From Nicotiana tabacum (Eukaryota; Streptophyta; Magnoliopsida; Solanales; Solanaceae): DNA of 64,000 nt. A model generated the notes under the pieces. It had not been told where the DNA came from, ran no database searches, and worked only from the letters and a program-made list of their open reading frames with translations. Position numbers and translations under genes: made by a program. Position 1 is the stretch's first letter, and every line of letters starts with the position of its first letter. The stretch lies in the NCBI RefSeq assembly GCF_000715075.1, contig NC_134095.1:48722806-48786805 (forward strand). The letters are read 5' to 3'. Below are positions 34,563 through 47,112 of this stretch, piece by piece.

Positions 34563-36242
34563 TTGTTAAAGCGTTTAGGCAAAAAAAGAAAACTTTTATT
34601 TAACTCCAAACAAAAAACTTTCTATATTATCGACTCGAAATTACCCCTATATTTTCAAATGAAGAACTCAATTCTCAAACGCGGCCTTTCAGCATTTCGG
34701 GAACAAAGATTTTAAAACCGCGGAAGTCAACCGGTCACACATCAAAAGGTGAGCTAGATGGCCGTTTTTTGCAAAGTCAGCCTTCCGGCGTCCCCAAATT
34801 ACTTGTTTTTATTTAAGATAAAAGACCTGGTATTGCAACACGGCCTTTTAACGCCTCAAGGACGAAAACTTAAGGCTGTGAGGGTCGGAAAAATATGCAA
34901 ACACGACCAAAGGTGGCTACCTATGCCAGGTCAGCCTTCCGGCGTTCCGTTTGAGAATATTTGGCTATTTTTGACAAAATGGCATCACCTGGTTTATTTA
35001 TGACAAAATGGCATCACCTGGTTTATTTATGACAAAATTAAAGTTTTGATATTTTCTGGTTATTATTTTTTTTGAAAAATGGAGGGTTGGACCCGATGAG
35101 GGTTGCCTACGTATCTCACGCCCTGTGAGAATCAAACCATGCGTAGTTCAGGAAACTTACCCGAACTATTTTAAAACAATACTCTTTTTCATTCATTTTT
35201 GGCATTTCATAAGCGAATAAAAACTATCTTTAGAAACGAGAATCTCTTTTTTCTTCTTTTTTTTCAAAACAAAACAGCCTATTTTTCTAAGCTAAAAATA
35301 ACAGACTCTTTTTCCTTTTTCGTTTTTCACAGACAATAAAACAACCTATTTTTCCAAACTAAAAATAGAAGACCCCCTTTTCTTTCCTTTTTTTTCAACA
35401 AATAATGAAACAACTTATGTCTTTCAAACTAAAACAAAGACTCTTTTTATCCTTTTCTTTTTCAACAACCGACTTTCCAAAAATAAAAGACTCTTTTTCT
35501 ATTTTTCTTTACCTTTTTTTTAGTAAAATAAAACATTTTTTTTTATTTTCTCAGAATTTCGGCAGAGTTTCGCCAGTAATTGGTCATTGATTTTTATTTC
35601 TAAAATAATCAATTAACTCCCTAACTGATATTTTCTCTCTCTTTTTTCCTCTTTTCTCTCCTTTTTGTTTCTTTCTTTTTTTTCCAACATTCCCGAGATT
35701 CAGAAACCGGTCAACATGCAAGTTCGAAACAAATATATGTACAGAGCAAGCAGGATGCATTAGGATGGTCTTTTCATTTCAGGTTGCTAGTCCTAGACGG
35801 ACCCAACCCCTGTGTTGAGTCCCCTAAGTCAAATGCAACGTGATGCAAATAAGCGTTCCTACTAGGGATCCGGCATGGAGTCACGTTATTCTATGTTCAA
35901 AACCTGGGTCGGTGTTTTAGACTGTGTACCCGAGCGGACAACTCGAGTCGAGGAGGGGGCAACTTACCAGGAACCAAAAGGTTATCCGGCTTCGTAACTT
36001 GTCCGGCCTCTTTCTTATTTCAAGGTATGACACTAACAGAATAGGGAGTCTCAACCAGTAAGCACATCCCCGGAGGTTAAGAGAGAAGGGTGTCGGCACA
36101 GTTTATATACAATTCAGATAATATCAAAGCGGTAGCATTTAGCACACTCAGCATAGAGCATGTAGGAAAACCAGATACAATTAAATACAACAATTTATCT
36201 AAGCTCGAAGTCTGAACCCTGAACCAGAGATTCTGGGTTCGT
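34563..36242 (-). other. Ogre-1 leader
   Basis: About 1.7 kb without coding content. It has structured motif copy C (35091-35149), two copies of a GGCCTT hairpin repeat (34680-34722 and 34839-34880), two copies of a CAGCCTTCCGGCGT block, T/C-rich tracts (35220-35690), and a block shared with Ogre-2 around TCCTAGACGGACCCAACCCC (35789). Confidence 0.8.
35091..35149 (-). ncRNA. Structured motif copy C (upstream of ORF1)
   Basis: Outer CTACG 35107-35111 with CGTAG 35142-35146; inner TCTCAC 35114-35119 with GTGAGA 35125-35130; side ACCC 35091-35094 with GGGT 35100-35103. Confidence 0.65.
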
Positions 36243-36260
36243 TCCCCAGCAGAGTCGCCA
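36243..36260 (-). other. Ogre-1 primer binding site (Arg-type)
   Basis: On the sense strand TGGCGACTCTGCTGGGGA, four bases inside the 5' LTR. It is the primer sequence typical of Ogre/Tat elements (tRNA-Arg; assignment from memory). Ogre-2 has the identical site. Confidence 0.85.
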
Positions 36261-36264
36261 GAGC

Positions 36265-39200
36265 TGTCACACCTCCTTTTTTACACTTACACCCGCAAGG
36301 GCGTAAAGGAGTTTTTCCAATTAAAGGACAATCGGAACGGGATTTAATTATTAATTATTTAGAGTTGTCACTTGGGAGATTAATGGTGTCCCAAGTGACC
36401 GGTTGAATCCCGAACCGAGGAAAAATATGACTCTGTTACAGTTTGCGAACCAGAAATCCGAGTAAGGAATTCTGTTAACCCGGGAGAAGGTGTTAGGCAT
36501 TTCCGGGCTCCGTGGTTCTAGCACGGTCGCTTAACTATTGTATTTGATTTTATCTGATTTTAATACATGCTAACTTAGGTGCCTTTTATTTGTAAACCGC
36601 TTTTATTGTTTATTTATTTTAAAAGAATTATGACATCGTGAAAACGCGTTTCGATCCACGTCGCAATCAATGCGCCCGTGGTAGTCAACACGTTTCGACT
36701 TCGTCGAGATTGGGATTTGGGTCGCATCAATGCGCACCTGAATTTAAGAAGGTACTTTAATTAAAATCGCGCCTAAAGATTCTAACGTAATATTATTTTG
36801 GGGAGGACCGTGGAGTTTGCTAAATGGCCATCCCAAATTCTAATCAATTTTTTATATACCCACCCATAATTAGTGGTTTTATTTGGGCGAAGCTAGTAGT
36901 AATCCCGTAGTAACTATGATTTACTACTTATCATGTGTCTCTAAAAGCCTAATTAATTTAGAATTGAATTACATTGAAGTAAACTAAAAACCAAATTCAA
37001 ATAAAAATGGGCCTGCCTCATGACTTGATAAAGTCCAATTGGCCCAACAAATGTGGGTACGATTCCACTGCAACAAAACAACACTGCAATGCATACTCTC
37101 ATTTTAACTGAAGCAGTGAACTCCAAAATTCCTAAACGATATATCCTACCAATCACCTATCAAGACCTGCTGCTTTTAATGAACTAAACCAATTGTGAAT
37201 GAGTTTTGTTTCATGGTTTTTAACTGTTTTCGATACCAATCCACCAACAACAAATCAGGTTTGCCTATCAATCGATTTCAGACCTTTTAATCAAAGCAGA
37301 CATTTTGTTATACTATCATGATTCACGACAAAAATATTAGTAACTAGGCTAAATGTCACCAGACCTGCTCTTGAACTCTCATGTCATTTACATAGATCCA
37401 ATTGCTACTAATGACTATTGAATTCACATGAACCTTCAAATTAGACCAAACCTATGCTCACTGCTATTTCAAATGCCTATTTCAACAGTTCAACGTTGTG
37501 CAACATTCAATATGTAATCGACCTTACTGGACAATCTTAACTGCCAGTTTATATAACAGAAAACTACACTATAAATATCAGTTAAAAGACTGCCTTCAGT
37601 TGAATAATAGATCCTTTGAACAGTTCATTCCAACTTCAACGAGCATACATTAGTGGGGTTCAAAGAAATGTACCTGGAAATTGTAATGTAAATAGAGAAA
37701 AGGAAAGGAGTCAGCTATTTTGAACAGCAACAGCAACAAACTCAACAATGTACACCACAGAACATGCCAGGACCTGCTTTGAAAAATCAAAAATACAAAC
37801 AGACTCCACAGATCAATTCAACACACACTTCAAATGCATTCTTAGCCTTCCCAGCTGAACCTAAAGCACCTTTGCAATACTGCTAAACCCAAAACCCAAC
37901 TGAAATCCAAACTAATAATGAAACTGTAAGATTGTTTCTGATTTCCTCATTTTTGATGTTTTTATTTTTGAGTACTGGAATGGAGCTACTAACTGGAATT
38001 GAAAGCCGGGAGGAAAGCCTTTTGTGGGGATTTTCGAGCTTAAAGCTGAAGGAAGAAGAAGAACCCTCCTTCCCAAGTCATTTCATGCCCTTTTATAGGC
38101 AATCAAAAGAGAATAGATCAGATTCAGATTTTCTAATTAGTCCCTTCCCTATTTTCAGTTTAGTCCTTCTATTCTTGACTTGCTAAACAAGTAAGCACCC
38201 CTATTGTGCTGAAATGTGCACTAAAATCCCATTCTAGAAGGCCCTAGGGTATTCTTCTACCCATACAATACCTATACTGCCCTTTCATATGCTTTGAAAT
38301 TACTATTCCTATCAGAACTACCCTTTTCCATACCCAGACTACCCCTGAAGGCTCCTCAAAATTACTGAACCCACCCTCATCCTTAACAGCTATAACCAAT
38401 CCCCTAAGTTAATCTAAAACTAACTGAAATTGATTAATTAGCACTCAGAAATCAACTTAATCAAACTAAATCAAACCCCATTGTTCAATTATACTAACTC
38501 AATCAAACTAAATGAAATCAAACAAAGCTTAAGCTAACATGATCAACATTAAATGAACTTAAACTAATTCTTAACCCATAAACTCACAATCATTCAAACA
38601 AATATCAACTCAGAACTAATCAACAATTGGCAAAATTATACTAATGCGCAAAATAAATCATAAATTTAACAGAACACTTAATGAAACCAAAATTGTAACT
38701 AGAACTTCAACCATGCGAGTAAAAGAAACAGAAAAAATCACAGAAACACGAGGAACTCCGACCAGTCACTAACGTCTGAATCCTTTCAGATTTTTGACTC
38801 GTAACATCCCTAACCGAACACATGGTTAAGGATACTACGGTTCGAAATCACAAAGATTTGGTTTAGGGTTTTGGCCAGAAATTCTTAGATCTAAGATTCG
38901 AGCCGTTTCACAGTGATTTGAAGGAAAATGAACATGGATTAGTGTTGAGGGAAGGCCGGGGATTGTGTGGTGTGATTTTGGGCTGGTTTGGATAAACCTT
39001 CGACTTGACAGAAAACTTCAAACGAAGATTCGACGAGCTCCGGCAACATTCGAGAAAAACTAATAACGGGAATGGAAAGAGAGATTCATGGGGGATCTGT
39101 GGTGTTAATCTGGGTTTGAATGGGGTAGGTGGCATTCACCGCCGGCGAGGGGTTTGATGGCGGCGCGGATTAGGGTTTGTTGAGGATGGGTAGGGTGAAG

Positions 39201-39900
39201 ACGATGAGGCAAATGGGGTAGAGGGGGATTTTCGGACATTTATATACAAACAACCTAGTTAGATTCGGATCGTTGGATTGATGGGATCCAACGGTCGTGA
39301 TTGGGGCTGGGGAAAACGACGTCGTTTCAACACTTGGGAGGAGGACCGGGTTGGGGAATTGGGCTGGGCTGATTTGGAACGAATTTAAGGCATTTGGGTC
39401 TGAAAATTTCTTTTAATTTGGCCCAAAATTGGCCAGCCTTTTGCCTCTCACACGATTTCCTTCTTTGTTTTTTTTTTTATATATTTCATTTTATCTATTT
39501 ATTTTCCACTTTGTAATTTTGTAATTATTTTTTCTGATTTTATAGAATTGCAACAATTAAAATCCTAATATACTTCAAAAACTAAAACTGACTAGTGCCT
39601 AAAATTGTTTAAAAACTATTTCATGACAAACTCATAATAAAAATCATTAAAATGCGAAAGTGAACTAATTTTTGTGATTTTCATGTTTTGTTTTAAAACA
39701 AATTAACCCTTAATTGATATTAAAACCTAAACGCAACAATGCATATTTTTGTACTTTATAGAATTAACATGCGCAAATAGAATGCAACAATTATCAGAAA
39801 ATGACACCAAAATGCACAAAAATTGTAAAAAATAAAGGAAATTTATTTTGTTCGGGATTTTGGGAATAATCATATTTAGGGCAAAAATCACGTGCTCACA
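36265..39900 (-). repeat. Ogre-1 5' LTR (right copy)
   Basis: It begins TGTCACACCTCC on the + strand and ends CACGTGCTCACA, identical termini to 19071-22728 and 3,636 bp long. It holds the TATA-like box at 38090-38098. Confidence 0.95.
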
Positions 39901-40947
39901 TAGAGAATGCAATGTTCTCCTCCAAGTCTAAGAGGAACTTGTTGAGTTTTAAAGATATCCGCAGAAATGGATTTCATATTGAGACAATAGATGAGAATAA
40001 TATGGAATATCTCATCGTTACCGAGAATGCCTCTGGCCATAAAAGGGTTATTGAGAAGTTCTCATCTTTATCTTGTGGCCTGTATTGGACAAGAATTAGT
40101 GCAACTGAGGCACATTCTATCGTAAACCAAAAGGTTATTAATTTCAATGCTTTTGTACTTTGGCATGATCGGTTGGGCCATTCTGGATCAATTATGATGA
40201 GACGAATAATAGAAAACTCAAATGGGTATCCATTAAAGAATTTGAAAATTCTCTTAAATAATAAATTTTCTTGCACTTTTTTTTCAAGGCAAGTTAATTA
40301 TTAGACCATCACCAACAAAGGATGGGATTGAGTCCCCAGCGTTTTTAGAACGTATACAAGGGGACATTTGTGGACATATTCACCTACCTAGTGGGTCGTT
40401 TAGATATTTTATGGTCTTAATAGATGCATCTTCTAGATGGTCTCATGTATGCCTATTGTCATCTCGCAACCTCACGTTTGCAAAATTAATGGCACAAATA
40501 ATCCGATTACGGGCACAATTTCCCGATAATCCAATTAAGTCTATTAGATTTGATAATATTTCTGTGTTTTCATCCCAAGTATTTAATGATTATTGCTTAT
40601 CAATTGGGATAAAAGTAGAACATCTTGTAGCTCATGTTCACACTCAAAATGGCCTTGCAGAGTCTTTAATTAAACGTTTGCAATTGATAGCAAGACTGTT
40701 ACTCATGAAAACGAAGTTGCCCACTTCTGTTTGGGGTCACGCCATTTTGTATGCAACAATGCTAGTTCGTCTCAGACCGATAAATTATCACAAATATTGC
40801 CCGTTGCAATTAGTTTTGGATCATGAACCTAATATATCTCATCTAAGAATTTTTGGATGCGCTGTATATGTGCCTGTAGCACCCCACCCCCCCCATATCG
40901 CACCAAAATGGGTCCTAAAGAAGGTTAGGAATATATGTTGGGTTTGA
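39901..40947 (+). pseudogene. Copia GAG-pre-integrase and integrase
   Basis: It resumes after the TSD copy with SSKSKRNLLSFKDI. The pre-integrase HHCC-type part (LWHDRLGHSGSIMMRR, then FSCTFF) is followed, after a stop at about 40302, by the integrase core: IQGDICGHIHL (D), SIRFDNISVF (D) and TQNGLAESLIKRL (E), with the usual GHAILYA and FGCAVYVPV. The catalytic DDE is present. A frameshift near 40945 (CWV then stop) ends it. Confidence 0.88.
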
Positions 40948-41505
40948 ATCGCCCTCCATTATTCGCTACCTTGAAACATTAACGGGAGATTTGTTCACTG
41001 CTCGATTTGCAGATTGTCGATTAGATGAGGCATTTTCCCCAAATATAGGGGGAGAAATTAGTGAAACCAAACGTGAAATTTTGTGATAATTACATCATTG
41101 TCTCATCTTGATCCACGTGCCTCTATTTGTGACACATAGGTGCAAAAGATTATCCATTTGCAGAAAATAGCAAATCAAATGCCAGATGCATTTACGGATC
41201 TGAAAAGGATAATAAAATCATATATCCCTACAGAGAATGTTCCAATCTGTATTGATGTCCCTATTGGACAATCTTCTAGTGTCATAGCTAATGAGTCAAA
41301 AGCACACCTAAAACATGGCAGACCATTAGGTTCTAAGGATCGAAATCCTAGAAAAAGGAAAACAAATGATCAAGATGCCACTACGAAATAGTCTCATGAA
41401 GAAATCCACAATTTAACCAATCCTGAGATTCATGAGGAAATCACTGAGCCTGAGACTCAAGAAAATAAGGAACTATCAATAAATCCAATCGATATTGAGA
41501 CAAAT
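40948..41505 (+). pseudogene. Copia integrase tail and linker
   Basis: Reads LNRPPLFATLKH-like and then, in another frame (41140-41391), IANQMPDAFTDLKRI ... SKAHLKHGRPLGSKDRNPRK, the low-complexity linker between integrase and RT common in plant copia elements. Stops break it repeatedly. Confidence 0.7.
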
Positions 41506-42641
41506 TTGAATCGAGTAGATATAGTGGTGGATTATGTCTTTGCATATAATATTGCATCTAGCATTATGCAAGAAAGTGATGATCTTGAACCTCAATCTGT
41601 TGGAGAATGTCGACAAAGACTTGATTGGCCAAAATGGCAAGAAGCAATCCAATTAGAGTTAAGTTCACTTGCAAAACGTGAAGTTTTTGGGCTTGTAGTC
41701 CAAACACCTAATGGTGTTAAGCCTGTTGGCTATAAATGGGTCTTTGTACGCAAAATGAATGAGAAAAATGAGGTACAAAGATATAAGGCACGCCTTGTTA
41801 CACAAGGATTTTCACAAAAGCCTGGTGTCGATTATGAAGAGACATATTCTCCTGTTATGGATGTTATAACATTCCGTTATCTCATTAGTTTCACTGTCCA
41901 CGAAAAGTTTGACATGCATTTAATGGATGTAGTTACAGCCTACCTTTACGGCTCACTTGATAATGAGATATATATGAAAATTCCCGAGGGATTTAAAATG
42001 CCTAACCATAGAATTAAAAGTCCAAGGAAATATTTTCAATCAAATTGCAAAGATCTTTGTATGGTCTAAAGCAATCAAGATGTATGTGGTATAAACACCT
42101 TAGTGATTATTTATTAAAGGAAGGTTATATAAATGATGTCATTTGTCCATGTGTTTTTATAAAGAAAACAACATCGGAATTTGTTGTACTTGTCGTATAT
42201 GTCGATGACATAAACCTTATTGGAACTCCTACAGAACTCCAAAAGGCAATTGATTATTTAAAGAAGGAATTCGAGATGAAAGATCTCGGAAAGACAAAAT
42301 TATGTCTCGGTTTGCAAATTGAACATTTGACAAATGGGATTTTTGTTCATCAATCTGCCTACATGAAAAAGGTATTGAAACGATTTTACATGGATGGAGT
42401 ACATCCACTAAGTACTCCGATGATTGTTCGATCACTTGATGTGAATAAGGACCCGTTTCGACCTCAAGAAAAGAATGAAGAGCTTCTTGGTCCTGAAGTA
42501 CCATATCTTAGTGCAATTGGTGCACTAATGTATCTTGCTAACACTACAAAGCCTGACATAACTTTTTCGGTTAATGTCTTAGCAAGATATAGCTCTGCTC
42601 CTACAAGGAGACACTGGAATGGGATCAAACACATATTGTGA
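41506..42641 (+). pseudogene. Copia reverse transcriptase
   Basis: Two overlapping frames (41506-42069 and 42045-42641) joined by a frameshift near 42040-42060. The first has YKWVFVRKMNEK, YKARLVTQGFSQKPGVDYEETYSPV and MDVVTAYLYG. The second has SLYGLKQS, VVYVDDINLIGT with the YVDD active site, MKDLGKTKLCLG and YLSAIGALMYLANTTKPDI. It is a typical copia RT with catalytic residues intact. TGA at 42639-42641 precedes RNase H. Confidence 0.93.
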
Positions 42642-42885
42642 TATCTAAAAGGGACTACCGATATGGGCTTATTTTATGGCAATGATTGCAATCCCGATCT
42701 TGTTGGTTATGCCGATGCTGGGTATTTATCTGACCGCATAAGGCTTGATCTCAAACATGTTATGTTTTACATATGGCAGCACTGCCATATCTTGGCGATC
42801 GACTAAGTAATTAATCGTGGCTACTTCTTCTAATTATGCTGAGATAATTGTTATTCACGAAGCAAGCCGAGAATGTATTTGGTTG
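42642..42885 (+). pseudogene. Copia RNase H, 5' part (interrupted by Ogre-2)
   Basis: YLKGTTDMGLFYG and LVGYADAGYLSD carry the first Asp region, with a degenerate middle. Then TSSNYAEIIVIHEASRECIWLRS shows the Glu region. The Ogre-2 LTR starts at 42891 and RNase H resumes at 58300. Confidence 0.85.
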
Positions 42886-42890
42886 AGGTC
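42886..42890. repeat. Ogre-2 target site duplication, left copy (AGGTC)
   Basis: AGGTC before TGTCACACC at 42891; identical AGGTC at 58295-58299 after the right LTR. Confidence 0.95.
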
Positions 42891-45800
42891 TGTCACACCT
42901 CTTTTTTCTGCCCCCGCGAGGGGTGAAGGAGTTTTTCCAATTAAAGGACAATCAAAACGGGATTTGTTTATTTATTTCAGAGTCGCCACTTGGGAGATTT
43001 AGGGTGTCCCAAGTCACCAATTTAATCCCGAATCGAGGAAAAGAATGACTCCATATTACAATCTACGAACTAGAAATCCGGATAAGGAATTCTGTTAACC
43101 CGGGAGAAGGTGTTAGGCATTCCCGAATTCCGTGGTTCTAGCACGGTCGCTCAACTGTCATATTCGGCTTGTTTATCTGATTTTATACAATTATGCGCTC
43201 TTGTGAAAGTTTTAACTCTTTACCGCTTTTATTATTATATTTTAAAAAGAATGTGAACATCGTTTAAAAACATGTCTTTGGATAGCATCATATGTAATAC
43301 ACAGGGTCACATGAAATGCGCACTCGAGTTTAAGAAGGTAAGATTAATTAAATCGTGCCTAAAGAGTCTAACGCGTTATTGTCTTTGGGGAAGGCAGTGA
43401 AATTCACTAAACAGTCCATCCCAAATTCTAAGTATTTATTATGACCAATTATTGAGGGCCCCGCAGCTTGCATTTTTATTTGGCGAGGCTCGTCTCCTTA
43501 TTTTTAAAAGGATAATCTTAACATGACTATATTTTCTATTTTTCGTTTCCTAAAATAAATGAAGATAAGGTCCTACTTTATTTACATACTTTCGGGTTAT
43601 TATAGTTAAGTTTCGAAAGTGAGTTGTTTAAAGAGTTTACATGGCAACGCATAGAACATTCTACATACAGAGAGTAAAAGAAAGAAAAGACTACATTAAA
43701 TTACAACTTCAAATCTTTCTCATTTTTGCATTCATACTTCGAGTGGCTTACAAGATGAACCAGTGTATCAGTTTGTGTACATGGTATTTGGAAAGCAAGG
43801 AAAGAAGATGAAGATCAGTAGAAGCAGCAGTAGTGTAAATACACAGCAACAGCAGGTTCCCAACAGCAACAAATTCGAACCAGATTCAAGGCCCAGAAAA
43901 CTTTGAAGAAAAACCAAACAACTCAATAGAACAAACCCAAAAGTTTGTAAACAAACTAAACAGCAACAATCCACGCGTGTATTAAACTTGAAAACTAAAC
44001 ACGTTTCTCATTTTGTTTTTGTTTTCTCTTTTTAAACACTCCAACACTCTCTTAGGATTTGCAGAATGTCTTCCTCTCTTTCTAAGTAAGTCTTTTTAGT
44101 TCAAGTCTTTTCTCTCAAGTCTAAAAGCCCCCCAGAATGTGTCAAATGACTCTATTTATAACAAGACTCTTGTCTTGAATCCCCAACCCGAAATATTCCC
44201 CCAATTGCATGCTTTGTCCCCGCTACTTAATGTTTTCTATATTTTAAACCTTGTCCCCCATGCCCACATGCTTTGTCCCCACTAATTAATGTTTTCTTTA
44301 TTTTAAACCTTGTCCCCATGTTTAACATAAATAATTATATTATTCTCACCCCACTACATCTTGTCCCCCATGCTTAACATAAAGAATTACATTATTCTCG
44401 CACTAATTTATGTCTTGTCCCCCATTATATTAAACAATTGTTCAACTGTTTAATCCCAAAAATACCCCTCCGACCTTACTGAAATTACCATTTTACCCCT
44501 GAACGTAGTGCAAATTACCAAACTACCCCCATCAGCTACAACCAATCACCTAATCAATCTCAACAAAAATACAACAAATATGACCAATTTCTAAACGAAT
44601 TTCAACAACAAATCTCATGATTCAAACTAAATCAACAAATCAAAAACCAAAACAAAAACTCACATTAAATCACCGGGGTTACAAATGAACTTCAAACAAA
44701 GATGAACATGAATTAAATCTATTTTAAACAAAAAACATGACGGATTCAAATGATTCAACCAACATTAACAATTTCTGAAAAAATACATAACAACACATGA
44801 AACAAACTGAAGAAATAATTAATTAAACTTCAATTTGAATCTAACAACATTAAACTAACAATTTCACATGAACAAACTGAAAAATTAACAAAACAATGAA
44901 CACGAACAAAACAAAAATCAAACATTTACCGATTTTAGATTCGAGAATATCAAAAACTAAATACGGACAAAAGTGAAACTCAAAACCCACTAACCGGATC
45001 GAAACCACGAACAACGTCTGACCAACGACGAACTCGAACTGTGTATGGACTATTTCGACAAACCCCAACCAAAGTGAAGCAGCGACGAGCTACTGTGATG
45101 GAGAAGTCGAAGAAGAAGGCGGCGTTTGGACTGTTGTTCGCTGGACGAAGCAGCAAGCGACAAGGAGAGGCTGTTAGTGTTCGACGAGCAGCAGTGTTCG
45201 ATAAAGGAGCAGGAGTGTTCGACGAGCAGCTGGGGAGGTGAAGGAGGCAGTCATGCGACGGGGAGAGGCAGCAGCTATGGTGGCTTGGTATGAGTGGTTG
45301 GGAGGAGCTGCTCGACGCCTTGGCTTGGTCGTAGCAGAAGCAGCAGGAAGCAAAAGCAGTTGTTTGGTCTGCTTGGTTGTAGCAGAAGCAGCAGGAAGCA
45401 GAAACAGATGTTTGGACAACACACTATCGAGCTTGGAGCTTACATCGTTCATGGCGGACGAAGCAGTGGCAGTGGTCGTTTGTGGCTGGTTGTTGTTCGT
45501 CGAAGAAGTAGCAGAAGACGCAATGGTGAAGCAACCATGGACATTGGTTGTTTCTGCCATGGATGTCGAGACGAAGCTCAAAGGTGGTCGTTTGGTTTTA
45601 ATGTCAGACAGGGGGTCGACTTGGGTGGTCCGACGATGGGGGAAGCTGGACGAAACAGCAGGGGTCATTTGGGCGTGAATGAGAAGACGATGGAGGCTCG
45701 GGCAGCCATTGGAGCGGGAGCTTGGAGGGTTTTGGAGAAGAAAAGGGAAAGAGAGAGGGGGCGGATGGTTTTTTTGGTTTTTTAGGGTTTTTTGGTTTTT

Positions 45801-46375
45801 TGTTTTGTGTAAGATAGGGGGTGTTGGGTATTTGGGTTATGGACCGGGTCGACCCGGTTTGAAATGGACCGGGTCATGGGGAAGGTTGGGTATTTTTTGG
45901 GCTTGTGGCTTGAATTTGAAGAAGAACCCAATTCCGATTTTCTTTATATTTTGCTCTCTCTTTTCTTCTTTTATTTTTCTAAAACTAAATTCTAAAAATT
46001 CTTAAATTATTATTAAGTTATAAAAGCGCAAATTAACTCCCAATAACAATTAACGCACAATTAAGTAATAATTAAGCATAAAATTGTACATTTGGATATT
46101 AAATGCTAAAAATGCAAAAGATGCCTATTTTTGTAATTTTTAATTTTTGTAAAACAAACTTAATTACTAACAATTGTAGAATTAAATCCTACATGCAAAA
46201 TGCGACATATTTTTGTATTTTTTTATTAATTTAACAAATAAACATGCACATACAAATACGAATAATTATCCAAAAATGTCACAAAAATTCTCAAAATTGC
46301 ACACCAAGAAAAATCAATTTATTTTGAATTATTTTGGGAGTAATTCTTTCATAGGGCAAAAATCACGTGCTTACA
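42891..46375 (-). repeat. Ogre-2 3' LTR (left copy)
   Basis: It begins TGTCACACCTC and ends CACGTGCTTACA. It differs from the right copy by a deletion of about 50 bases near 43290 and one fewer GCAGGAAGCAGAAGCAG unit near 45340-45410. A TATA-like TATAAATA (- strand) lies at 44154-44161. Confidence 0.93.
44154..44161 (-). promoter_or_regulatory. TATA-like box in Ogre-2 LTRs
   Basis: TATAAATA on the sense strand; the same box is at 56015-56022 in the other LTR. It lies downstream of the long open frames seen in the LTR, which would therefore be in U3. Confidence 0.55.
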
Positions 46376-46389
46376 GCTGCCCCTCTTTG
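46376..46389 (-). other. Ogre-2 polypurine tract
   Basis: Sense CAAAGAGGGGCAGC next to the LTR, identical to Ogre-1. Confidence 0.88.
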
Positions 46390-47112
46390 CCCGACGACAC
46401 GAAGGGTTTTCGTGCAAAGATAAAGTGAGTGATTTTTGCCCATCCGAGTACTCCGTGTGAAGCATTATTTTGAAAAAGATTTAACCGAACCTTTGCTTCA
46501 AAGGTTTCCTACATATCCCTGGCTAAAGGGGAATCAGGTTAATGTAGTTTGGGAAGTTTTGGTAGCTGGGACTACCATGGGACTGCAATGTTATTGTTGT
46601 TGCATGCTGTTATCACTGCTTACCGATCTCCTTGTTACACCGTGCTTAAAAGGAAAACAAGAAGCTAGGCTAGACTACGGATCATAAGATCTCATCTATC
46701 TTCAACTTGTTCTTGTCGTCTCGCTTTCTTGTCGGCTTGTGCTTCTTCCGGTACTTTTCTTCTGAGAATTTGGGGATGACACTGGCCTTTTGCTTTTTCT
46801 GAATACCAGTTTTCATCATTTTGTTCGGTCCGCTGGGGATATGGCTTCCTTCATTAAGCTTTTCGGTGGTTCCTCTGGGGATACGACTTTCTTCATCAGA
46901 TTTGTTATGCTGGGCATAATTTAATGTTCACAGGCCGCTTCTTTCAAGACGCGTCTTTTCTTCCTTTTGACTCATGCGCTTGAACTGGTGCTGGGACCTC
47001 TTGTTGCAACCTTCTGCTTTCTGGTGCTGAGGATTTTTATTGTTTCCTACTGGGGACTCCTGTTGTAACCTTTTGCCTTCCGGTGGGTTACTGATTTCAA
47101 AATCTAAAGTAT
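46390..47112 (-). other. Ogre-2 3' terminal region
   Basis: Non-coding. Holds structured motif copy D (46488-46550) and CTGCTGGGGAT-like short repeats. No gene is seen. Confidence 0.75.
46488..46550 (-). ncRNA. Structured motif copy D (Ogre-2 3' end)
   Basis: Outer CTACA 46509-46513 with TGTAG 46543-46547; inner TCCCT 46516-46520 with AGGGG 46527-46531 (one T-G); side AACCTTT 46488-46494 with AAAGGTT 46500-46506. Confidence 0.65.

Larger units (their letters stand above)
19071..39900 (-). mobile_element. Ogre-1: Ogre/Tat-type Ty3 retrotransposon
   Basis: A 20.8 kb element with 3.6 kb LTRs and a perfect TAGAG target duplication. On the - strand the order is: 5' LTR (39900-36265), Arg-type primer site, long leader, extra ORF1, gag, protease, GT-AG intron, RT, RNase H, a second (acquired) RNase H, integrase, tandem-repeat 3' region, polypurine tract, 3' LTR. 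Extra ORF1, intron between protease and RT, and dual RNase H are hallmarks of the Ogre group of the Tat clade. Frameshifts in ORF1, gag and protease and a truncated integrase C-terminus make it non-functional. LTR difference over the first 500 bases is about 2-3% by eye, less than that of the copia host. Confidence 0.95.
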